From Anaerolineae bacterium (GTDB lineage Bacteria > Chloroflexota > Anaerolineae > B4-G1 > SLSP01), in NCBI GenBank assembly GCA_016928755.1, contig JAFGKB010000045.1:1-7042 (forward strand): a stretch of 7,042 bases of DNA, read 5' to 3'. The position numbers were made by a program, and so were the translations under genes. Position 1 is the first letter of the stretch. Each line of letters starts with the position of its first letter. Of this stretch, positions 1-5,383 are shown in pieces. The notes beneath the pieces were generated by a model. That model was not told where the DNA came from and ran no database searches. It was given only the letters and a program-made list of their open reading frames with translations.

Positions 1-1
1 A

Positions 2-3000
2 AACAACCTAGATACCAGTAAGCAAGGACTAGAGCCATTGTTGGCCGGTGCGGTCGCGGACGGCACATTGGTCGAACGGCGCGACCTATGGATTATCAAC
101 GGGATTGCGTTAACGGCCTACCCAGAGCTTATTCAAAGCTTACTAACACAGACCGACGTAACGGAACTACGCATAGACCACTATGAGCAGTATATTGAGC
201 CAGAACCGGAAATCCTACCACGTAGCTCCGATGCGGAAGAACCAGAATACCCTTGGGGACTGACCCGTATACGCGCACAAGAAGTATGGGAAACCTTGGG
301 AATTACGGGGACCGGCATTGTTATCGCCGGTATGGATACCGGGGCTGAATACAACCACCCGGCATTGGCTAACAACTACCGGGGGAATCTGGGTAATGGC
401 CTCTACAACCACACGAACTCGTGGTTTGATGCTATCAACGAAAGCCCATATCCCTACGACGATCATGGGCACGGCACTCACACATTAGGCACCGCCGCCG
501 GTCACGAGGGGATAGGGGTAGCACCCGGTGCCCAATGGATCGGCGTAAAAATACTATCTGGGAATGGCGGTGGCTATAATTCCTGGATTCACGCCGGCTT
601 CCAATGGCTATTAGCTCCCGGCGGAGATCCTAACGCAGCCCCGGATATTGTGAATTGCTCTTGGAGTTCGGCTAATGCCCGTGATCGCACCTTCGAGGAT
701 GATATTGCCGTATTAAAAGCGGCGGGGATTCTCCCGATATTTGCTGCCGGGAATAATGGGCCGGACTCCAAAACTGTGGGCGCGCCGGCCAGCCTCAAGG
801 GCGTACTGGCTGTAGGGGCGAGTGACCCTGATGACGAAATTGCGGCTTCATCCGGACGTGGGCCTAGCCCCTGGAATGAATACAAGCCTTATGTATCCGC
901 TCCCGGCGTTAAGATATATTCTTCGGTTCCCGGCGGCATTTATCAAGAATGGAGTGGGACCTCAATGGCCACCCCGCATGTGGCTGGGATTGCCGCCTTG
1001 ATGCGTTCCGCCGCTCCCAGTCTCTCGGTGGATAGAATTATCCAGATTCTAAAAAAGACAGCGGTTCCCCTGGGAGCGTATGTCCCGAATAATGATGAAG
1101 GATGGGGGCGCGTGGATGCATTTGCGGCATTGATTGAGATCACAGAACCCGCCATTATTACCGGGGTCGTCCGTGGTACCGGCAATGTTCCCCTAGCCAA
1201 TGTACACGTAGAAGCGACGCCGATGCGCCCAGACGGCAATGCGGCCCATGATGTCACCGATGAGAATGGAAAGTATTTCCTAGCGATGCCAGCGACGAAA
1301 TATAACCTTACGGCTTCAGCATTCGGGCACTATCCCCAAACCAAGTCCGCTATTGAGGCGCTCACAGGGACGGCGACGCAAGTGGATTTTGCACTCCCGG
1401 CCTTACCTGGTGGGGTGGTGGAGGGCCATATCACAGTCGGGCCTAGCCACTCTGCCCCCCCAACACACCCCGTCGAAATCCATATCCCAAGTATCTCTGT
1501 AGTCGTCGAGCCGGATGCCGCTACCGGGTATTATGCCGTGGCACTCCCGGCCGGCACTTATACATTAACCGTCAAGGGAAATGGCTACCGGGTAGTAACA
1601 GAACAGGTCACTATAGAAACCGGGTTAACAGTGGCCCAAGACTTCAATCTGCAAACGGCACCTTTAATATTAGTAGTAGATGAAGGTGCGTGGTATTACG
1701 AAAGCCAGGTGAGTTATTGGTATGCTGCGCTTGAGGAACTAGATTATACTGCCGACGAAGTACGCATTAAACATGTGCCTGACGATACCCCCCTCAGCTC
1801 AACCCTGATGGCTTATGATGTTGTACTCTGGTCATCGCCCCAAGGTTCGCCGGGCTTAGTACTCGGGGGGGAAGCATTGGGACACTACCTGGAAGAGGGG
1901 GGAAAGCTACTCCTCAGCGGGCAGGATATTGCCTATTATGACGGTGGCGGCTACCCCTTTACTCCACGACAGTCTTATTTAACAGAACAACTCGCGGCTT
2001 ACTTTGACTCAAGTACTTTAGAATTATCAGACATAACGGGATTAGGGCCATTTGAAGGGCTAACCGTCACTATTACCGGAGAAGATGGTGCAGATAATCA
2101 AGAGTCACCGGACACCGTCGGTATCCGAGATGAATCCTTGACCCAGCCCTTATGGCGTTATAGCGATGGGCGATATGGTGGGGTCAGCGCATCCATCTGT
2201 GTCCCCTATAAAGCCTTATACTTCGCCTTTGGCTACGAGAGCATCGCCGGTACACAGAAACGCCTTCAGATACTCTCAACAGCCCTAGATTGGTTAGCGG
2301 CTCCTCCTCCCACATCTGGATTGGCTAAAAAAGGCGCGGAAGATACTCTTATCGGGCTGCCCGGCCAACGGCTTACCCATACGCTCTATATACGGCACAT
2401 TGGAATGGCCGGGACCACGGATACGGTGACCGTCCAACTCAGCGGCCACCGGTGGCCGGCGGAGGTATACCCGACTACGGCTGCTATCTCGCCGTGCGAG
2501 ACCCTGACTTACACCGTAGTGACAACTATCCCCCTAGATACCGGGATTCATGTCGCCGATGCGGTCACCCTCACTTTTACATCTGCACTATCCCCCGATG
2601 AATTGGTAACCCGTGTGAGAACTAAAACCCCGGCCCCTATTTTATTAGTGGATGACGAGCGCTGGTATCAGATGGAGGACGTCTACAAAACAGCCCTGGA
2701 TATTTATGAAGTACCGTATGATATATGGAGCACCAAACATGAGATAGGCGGGTTGCCTGGTACGTCATCACCGGCAACAGAGACCTTAGCCCCTTATGCT
2801 ATTGTGCTCTGGTACACGGGCCAAGACTGGTATGACCCGGTCAACAAGGCAGAAATAGAGGTATTGCGCCATTATCTTGATAATGGCGGGCGGTTGTTAC
2901 TTAGCTCCCAGGACTTCCTCTACCGGAATAGCAACAGTGCACTGAGGGAGCGTTTTGGCGTGTTGGATTGGTATGAGGACTTATTACCCCCGCAAACGGC

Positions 3001-4057
3001 TTCTGGAGTCCCCGACCATCCCGCCGGGGGCACATGGGGGCCGGCGCCCCTGGAATTTATCAGCGAGAACTACGGCGATGCACTAGAACCGGTGCCGGAC
3101 GCTGCTCCCGTTACACGCGGGCAAGATGGACAGGTTACCGGCATTGCCCAGGAAGGGATCACACAAACCCTGAGCTGGAGAACGCTCTTCTATGGTTTCC
3201 CCATAGAAACACTGCCGGCAGAAACTCTAGCCCAAGTACTCTCCAGAGCGGTAGGCTGGCTATCGCCACTAGGCAATAGCACGTGGGAATTAAACCCACA
3301 GATTATATTGGACGAGCACACTATAACCGGCACCCATACCATTGTTCTGCCCCAAGGATATGTCACGGCTACCGCAATTTTGCGCAACGATGCGCCGGAA
3401 CCTTTCTCAACGGAGCTACACCATACCTTACCCACCTCCTTCGTCCTGCTTCCCGGCAGCCTCTCACCGGGATTGGCATATGATGAGCAGTTACAAGAAA
3501 TCTCATGGGCGGGGATTGTGCAGCCCGGTGAACCAATTACCCTAAGCTGGGTTACGCTAATTGGGCAGGGGATGCCATCTGGCGCGGTATTGCGTCCTAC
3601 TTTGGAATTTACCCTTGCCGATTGGGGATTACGTTTTGAGCGGGAGAAAATACTGCAAATTGCCGGTTCTGACCTCAGTAGTAGCCGGTGGCTCTCCCCA
3701 ACCGGGGGGTTGGTACGGCCAATGACATTGTATGACTTCGGCTTTGTACTGCGGAATACCGGTGCCGGCCCGGTGGAAGATGGGTATGTGAACGTGTGGA
3801 CCATGCGGGGCATAAACCCCGCTATCCAAACCGAGGAGCAGCCGCCAACTCATGGACTAAGTCTGACAGCATGGCAAGGCGATCTGGCCCCTGGAGAGAC
3901 ACGTTATATCACAATCCCACTAACATCATGGAAGACAGAGGGGCCGGTACGCTTTGACGCGCTGTTAGGGGATAAAAGCGGGCAACGTTGGGAGCAGAGT
4001 GTGTGGCTAGAGGCCACTATGCTACGGGTCTACTTGCCGGTAGTGATGAAAGATTGA
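2..4057 (+). CDS. Secreted multidomain subtilisin-like (S8) serine peptidase, bacillopeptidase F-like; 5'-partial
   Basis: This is an extracellular serine endopeptidase, with residues numbered here from the codon at base 2. The frame is open to the window edge, so the signal peptide and the front of the propeptide are missing. Residues 1 to about 65 look like the end of an inhibitor I9 propeptide. The S8 domain (about 92-375) has a complete catalytic set: Asp112 in GMDTG, His157 in HGHGTH, oxyanion Asn251 in AAGNNG, and Ser321 in SGTSMATPH. The WGLTRIRAQEVW start and the APGAQWIGVK and WLLAPGG segments resemble bacillopeptidase F-type subtilases. Next come two carboxypeptidase-regulatory-like beta domains (about 385-465 and 471-550). 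Two copies of a Rossmann/ThuA-like module (about 553-767 and 878-1089) flank a beta-sandwich. DUF11-like and further beta modules follow, and the tail is VYLPVVMKD. Only three cysteines are visible, which suits an exported protein. A degradative role outside the cell is inferred. The TTG at 38 is unlikely to be the true start because coding similarity continues upstream of it. Confidence 0.93.
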   Translation, partial: NNLDTSKQGLEPLLAGAVADGTLVERRDLWIINGIALTAYPELIQSLLTQTDVTELRIDHYEQYIEPEPEILPRSSDAEEPEYPWGLTRIRAQEVWETLGITGTGIVIAGMDTGAEYNHPALANNYRGNLGNGLYNHTNSWFDAINESPYPYDDHGHGTHTLGTAAGHEGIGVAPGAQWIGVKILSGNGGGYNSWIHAGFQWLLAPGGDPNAAPDIVNCSWSSANARDRTFEDDIAVLKAAGILPIFAAGNNGPDSKTVGAPASLKGVLAVGASDPDDEIAASSGRGPSPWNEYKPYVSAPGVKIYSSVPGGIYQEWSGTSMATPHVAGIAALMRSAAPSLSVDRIIQILKKTAVPLGAYVPNNDEGWGRVDAFAALIEITEPAIITGVVRGTGNVPLANVHVEATPMRPDGNAAHDVTDENGKYFLAMPATKYNLTASAFGHYPQTKSAIEALTGTATQVDFALPALPGGVVEGHITVGPSHSAPPTHPVEIHIPSISVVVEPDAATGYYAVALPAGTYTLTVKGNGYRVVTEQVTIETGLTVAQDFNLQTAPLILVVDEGAWYYESQVSYWYAALEELDYTADEVRIKHVPDDTPLSSTLMAYDVVLWSSPQGSPGLVLGGEALGHYLEEGGKLLLSGQDIAYYDGGGYPFTPRQSYLTEQLAAYFDSSTLELSDITGLGPFEGLTVTITGEDGADNQESPDTVGIRDESLTQPLWRYSDGRYGGVSASICVPYKALYFAFGYESIAGTQKRLQILSTALDWLAAPPPTSGLAKKGAEDTLIGLPGQRLTHTLYIRHIGMAGTTDTVTVQLSGHRWPAEVYPTTAAISPCETLTYTVVTTIPLDTGIHVADAVTLTFTSALSPDELVTRVRTKTPAPILLVDDERWYQMEDVYKTALDIYEVPYDIWSTKHEIGGLPGTSSPATETLAPYAIVLWYTGQDWYDPVNKAEIEVLRHYLDNGGRLLLSSQDFLYRNSNSALRERFGVLDWYEDLLPPQTASGVPDHPAGGTWGPAPLEFISENYGDALEPVPDAAPVTRGQDGQVTGIAQEGITQTLSWRTLFYGFPIETLPAETLAQVLSRAVGWLSPLGNSTWELNPQIILDEHTITGTHTIVLPQGYVTATAILRNDAPEPFSTELHHTLPTSFVLLPGSLSPGLAYDEQLQEISWAGIVQPGEPITLSWVTLIGQGMPSGAVLRPTLEFTLADWGLRFEREKILQIAGSDLSSSRWLSPTGGLVRPMTLYDFGFVLRNTGAGPVEDGYVNVWTMRGINPAIQTEEQPPTHGLSLTAWQGDLAPGETRYITIPLTSWKTEGPVRFDALLGDKSGQRWEQSVWLEATMLRVYLPVVMKD
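1157..1651 (+). other. Two tandem carboxypeptidase-regulatory-like beta-sandwich domains in the subtilase
   Basis: The first domain (about 1157-1396) opens with ITGVVRGTGNVPLANVHVEA and has the DENGKYFLAMPATKYNLTAS strand pair. The second (about 1412-1651) has VVEGHITV, then ATGYYAVALPAGTYTLTVKG and ends in DFNLQ. The pattern of 'G.V...G.PL..V.V' followed by 'G.Y...LP.G.Y.LT' is typical of carboxypeptidase regulatory-like or CnaB-like folds. These usually act as stalks or binding modules rather than enzymes. The fold is assigned by motif only. Confidence 0.7.
1658..2302 (+). other. Rossmann/ThuA-like module, copy 1, in the subtilase
   Basis: The module starts with PLILVVDEG, then has LMAYDVVLWSSPQG, LGHYLEEGGKLLLSGQD, and ends with LQILSTALDWLAAP. 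It reads as an alternating beta/alpha fold like class-I glutamine-amidotransferase-like (ThuA-like) domains. No cysteine sits at the position where an amidotransferase would carry its nucleophile, so an enzyme role is unlikely. It aligns by eye with the second copy at 2633-3268. Confidence 0.6.
2633..3268 (+). other. Rossmann/ThuA-like module, copy 2, in the subtilase
   Basis: This copy starts with PILLVDDERWY, then has LAPYAIVLWYTGQDWYD, LRHYLDNGGRLLLSSQD, and ends with AQVLSRAVGWLSP. The order and spacing of motifs match copy 1, so the pair is an internal duplication. The DNA of the two copies is clearly diverged. It also lacks a cysteine nucleophile, which suggests a structural or binding role. 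Confidence 0.6.
4028..4057 (+). other. C-terminal YLPVVMKD tail of the subtilase (possible surface-sorting or anchoring tail)
   Basis: The protein ends in a short aromatic-Leu-Pro-hydrophobic-basic stretch, VYLPVVMKD, straight after a beta-rich domain. From general recall, many large exported proteins of Chloroflexota end in closely similar tails of the form (I/V)YLPLVLR/K. The role of such tails is not established as far as I know. The motif itself is certain and any sorting role is inference. Confidence 0.5.
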
Positions 4058-4061
4058 CCGT

Positions 4062-4182
4062 TAGAAACGCAGGCATCTGGCCGGTATGGTTAGAGCTGAG
4101 AGCTAAATATTCACACATTACAATCGCCTCTAACACCCGCTTTCAGCTTGATTTCGTGGACAGGCCGGATGCTTGCGTTCTA
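4062..4182 (+). repeat. Long imperfect inverted repeat filling the convergent intergenic region (RNA hairpin or bidirectional terminator candidate)
   Basis: The arm at 4066-4085 pairs with 4160-4179. Of 20 positions, 17 are Watson-Crick, two are G-U in the + strand RNA (4072/4173 and 4078/4167), and one is mismatched (4083/4162). With a single bulged A the stem extends so that TAG at 4062-4064 faces CTA at 4180-4182, which is the lexA stop codon on the other strand. A nested stem pairs 4093-4103 with 4139-4149 and contains two more G-U pairs. The loop is about 35 bases. No U-tract follows, so it is not a classical intrinsic terminator. An alternative pairing of GTTAGAG (4089-4095) with CTCTAAC (4128-4134) competes with the nested stem. 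Confidence 0.7.
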
Positions 4183-4821
4183 TTCCTCCAAATTGCGAAT
4201 AACCATCACAACCTTACCCTGGATTTGAACCTGGTTAGCTTTCACGTAGATAGGTAACATTGTGGGATTAGCCGGCTGGAGACGGACCTGTTTCCCTTCG
4301 TAATAGACCTTCTTAAGGGTGGTTGCTCCAGGGCTATCATCAACCCATACCGCCGCCATCTCGCCATTCTCAACACGCGGCTGCTGGCGCAGGATGACTA
4401 AATCACCATCGTTGATCAAGGCATCAATCATCGAGTTACCTTTTACCCGCAGGGCGAAGAGGTCCGCAGTGTCGCGGTCAAAAAGCGCACGGCTGAGTTC
4501 AACCGTCTCATCACCGGCCAATGCCTCAACAGGCAGCGGAGCACTGGCCACAATATAGCCATAATAAGGAACTGAAATCGTATCCTGGCTGGAAGTCTCT
4601 CTTTCAGTCTCTACCAGGCAAATACCCCGCGAGACCGAGCGTTCACGAGTGATCAGTCCCTGCTCCTCCAACGCACTGAGGTAATAAGAGACCAGGGAAG
4701 TGGAACTGATGCCAACCCCCTTGCCGATTTCGCGCACGGTTGGTGGAAAGCCACTGGTTTCGGTGAAGCTCTTTATAAATTTTAGTATCTTCTCCTGACG
4801 AACTGCCTGCTTACTCCCCAT
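4180..4821 (-). CDS. lexA: LexA SOS-response repressor (self-cleaving, S24 family)
   Basis: This is a transcriptional repressor of the DNA-damage response. It dimerises on SOS boxes and is inactivated by RecA-stimulated self-cleavage. The protein has 213 residues, close to the usual length. The N-terminal winged helix-turn-helix (about 1-70) contains SGFPPTVREIGKGVGIS and the recognition stretch SSTSLVSYYLSALEEQG. The C-terminal S24 domain has nucleophile Ser130 in GNSMIDALINDGD and general base Lys170 in GATTLKK. By alignment with E. coli LexA the scissile bond is Ala92-Ser93 in GYIVASAP, where the usual residue pair is Ala-Gly. The ATG at 4821 is preceded by a perfect AAGGAGG with 5 bases between GGAGG and ATG. 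The gene has its own promoter and SOS box, so autoregulation is likely. It is convergent with the subtilase gene. Confidence 0.94.
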   Translation of the reverse strand: MGSKQAVRQEKILKFIKSFTETSGFPPTVREIGKGVGISSTSLVSYYLSALEEQGLITRERSVSRGICLVETERETSSQDTISVPYYGYIVASAPLPVEALAGDETVELSRALFDRDTADLFALRVKGNSMIDALINDGDLVILRQQPRVENGEMAAVWVDDSPGATTLKKVYYEGKQVRLQPANPTMLPIYVKANQVQIQGKVVMVIRNLEE

Positions 4822-4826
4822 AGCTA

Positions 4827-4833
4827 CCTCCTT
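4827..4833 (-). promoter_or_regulatory. Ribosome binding site of lexA
   Basis: The - strand reads AAGGAGGTAGCTATG, a full anti-Shine-Dalgarno match 5 bases before the ATG at 4821. It fixes the lexA start and predicts efficient translation. Confidence 0.9.
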
Positions 4834-4836
4834 GTG

Positions 4837-4863
4837 TATCCCAATTATCCCAACTTATCCCAA
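4837..4863. repeat. Three direct repeats of TATCCCAA in the lexA promoter/leader
   Basis: TATCCCAA occurs at 4837-4844, 4846-4853 and 4856-4863. Starts are 9 and 10 bases apart, about one helical turn. Read on the lexA strand the unit is TTGGGATA. The copy nearest the promoter abuts the -10 box, sharing one base with it, and the other two lie in the predicted 5' leader between the start of transcription and the ribosome binding site. This could be an operator array for a second regulator or a product of replication slippage. Confidence 0.8.
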
Positions 4864-4891
4864 TTATAATCGCACATTTGTTCTATGTCAA
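4863..4891 (-). promoter_or_regulatory. Sigma-70-type promoter of lexA
   Basis: On the - strand TTGACA (4891-4886) and TATAAT (4868-4863) are separated by exactly 17 bases, so both hexamers and the spacing match consensus. The start of transcription is predicted near 4856, giving a leader of about 35 bases. A promoter this strong fits a gene held down by its own repressor. Confidence 0.87.
4872..4883 (-). promoter_or_regulatory. SOS box (LexA operator) inside the lexA promoter spacer
   Basis: The - strand reads GAACAAATGTGC, which fits the GAAC-N4-GTTC operator form of Gram-positive-type LexA proteins with one deviation (GTGC for GTTC). It lies entirely between the -35 and -10 boxes, so bound LexA would block RNA polymerase. 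The position ahead of lexA itself supports the call. Confidence 0.77.
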
Positions 4892-4904
4892 GGGGTAATT
4901 TGAG

Positions 4905-4925
4905 AAAAAAAGCCTCTCAGAGACT
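4905..4925 (-). terminator. Intrinsic terminator of the transporter/99-residue-protein unit
   Basis: On the - strand a six-pair stem AGTCTC/GAGGCT (one U-G pair) with a TGA loop is followed at once by seven T. It lies 78 bases after the stop of the 99-residue gene and 14 bases before the lexA -35 box. It would therefore separate the upstream unit from the lexA promoter. Confidence 0.75.
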
Positions 4926-5002
4926 ACGTAAATCAGCTCTCCACAAATTTAAGGGCTAAAACGGGAGTAATCTCTATTGCTCACGTCAGCGATTTGTACT
5001 TC

Positions 5003-5302
5003 TCACGCTTCACCGGATCCGGCGGTAATCTTGACCACGGAGGAGTTCTCAGGGAGAGGTCTATCAATGTCACTACGTAAAAATCGCCGTATCGCACGCA
5101 AAGCCGCGATAAGAATCGTCTCGCCGAGTCCGACCATATTAATGTCAATGAAGAAATTCTCTTCCGGGATCTCGTCATCAAGCTGTTGTAACTCCTCACG
5201 GAAAACGACCAGCAGGTCTTCCTCATGCTCTTCGAGAAAGAGTGCCAAATCATGACGTGCCAATTGAAAAGCGGATTCACGGATTAACTTACGAAAAGCC
5301 AT
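5003..5302 (-). CDS. Uncharacterised 99-residue acidic protein
   Basis: I do not recognise this family. The protein begins MAFRKLIRES. Residues 1-40 look helical and rich in charge, with the acidic run EEHEEDLLVVFREELQQLDDE at about 24-44. A more hydrophobic stretch, GLGETILIAALRAIRRFL, follows at about 58-75 and could be an amphipathic, membrane-touching helix. There is no cysteine, metal motif or signal peptide. Two ATGs lie in tandem at 5305 and 5302. AAGGAG ends only 2 bases before the first and 5 before the second, so I chose the second. An upstream in-frame start at 5383 is disfavoured because its extra codons run through the palindrome. The gene follows the MATE-like gene on the same strand after an 81-base gap and is closed by the terminator at 4905-4925, so co-expression and a shared job are plausible but unproven. 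Confidence 0.68.
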   Translation of the reverse strand: MAFRKLIRESAFQLARHDLALFLEEHEEDLLVVFREELQQLDDEIPEENFFIDINMVGLGETILIAALRAIRRFLRSDIDRPLPENSSVVKITAGSGEA

Positions 5303-5329
5303 CATAACTCCTTTATCAAATAGATTGAT

Positions 5330-5373
5330 TTGTCCCCCTAAATCCCCCCGGCGGGGGGATTTAGGGGGGACAA
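5330..5373. repeat. G/C-run palindrome, copy 1 (TTGTCCCCC-TAAAT-CCCCCC / GGGGGG-ATTTA-GGGGGGACAA)
   Basis: This is a near-perfect inverted repeat. TTGT, five C, TAAAT and six C face six G, ATTTA, six G and ACAA across a 3-base GGC centre, with one unpaired G. It sits 10 bases downstream of the membrane-protein stop and 24 bases upstream of the first tandem ATG of the 99-residue gene. In RNA it would make a very stable hairpin between the two genes, which could cut read-through or protect the upstream mRNA's 3' end. No U-tract follows it. The same core occurs at 6903-6950, so this is a dispersed element rather than a gene-specific site. Confidence 0.9.
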
Positions 5374-5383
5374 GCTGAGACAA

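Noticed and set aside
38..40. TTG as the start codon of the subtilase
   Set aside because: The frame stays open to base 2, no ribosome binding site precedes the TTG, and the remaining propeptide would lack its signal peptide. The gene is better treated as cut by the window edge.
3190..3813. A 207-residue frame opposite the 3' part of the subtilase
   Set aside because: It lies wholly within a well-supported coding region, has low-complexity, non-domain composition and no ribosome binding site. It is a shadow of the real gene, as are the other antisense and offset frames within the subtilase, lexA and transporter genes.
4060..4134. Integron attC site, from GTTAGA-type and CTCTAAC motifs
   Set aside because: The motifs are in the wrong order: attC has the AAC box first and the GTT box last. 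The last base of the GTTRRRY core does not fit, and no cassette array or integrase is nearby.
4062..4182. Terminal inverted repeats of a miniature transposon in the convergent gap
   Set aside because: No flanking target duplication is visible, and the right arm reaches into the lexA stop codon. Kept only as an alternative explanation.
4926..5002. Possible RNA element between the 99-residue gene and its terminator
   Set aside because: Only a short weak pairing (AGCTCT with AGGGCT) is seen and no known riboswitch or small-RNA pattern. It is best read as a plain 3' untranslated stretch.
5303..5383. Longer start for the 99-residue gene at 5383 (126 residues)
   Set aside because: The extra codons run through the G/C-run palindrome and start beside the upstream gene's stop. 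The AAGGAG site points to the tandem ATGs at 5305 and 5302.
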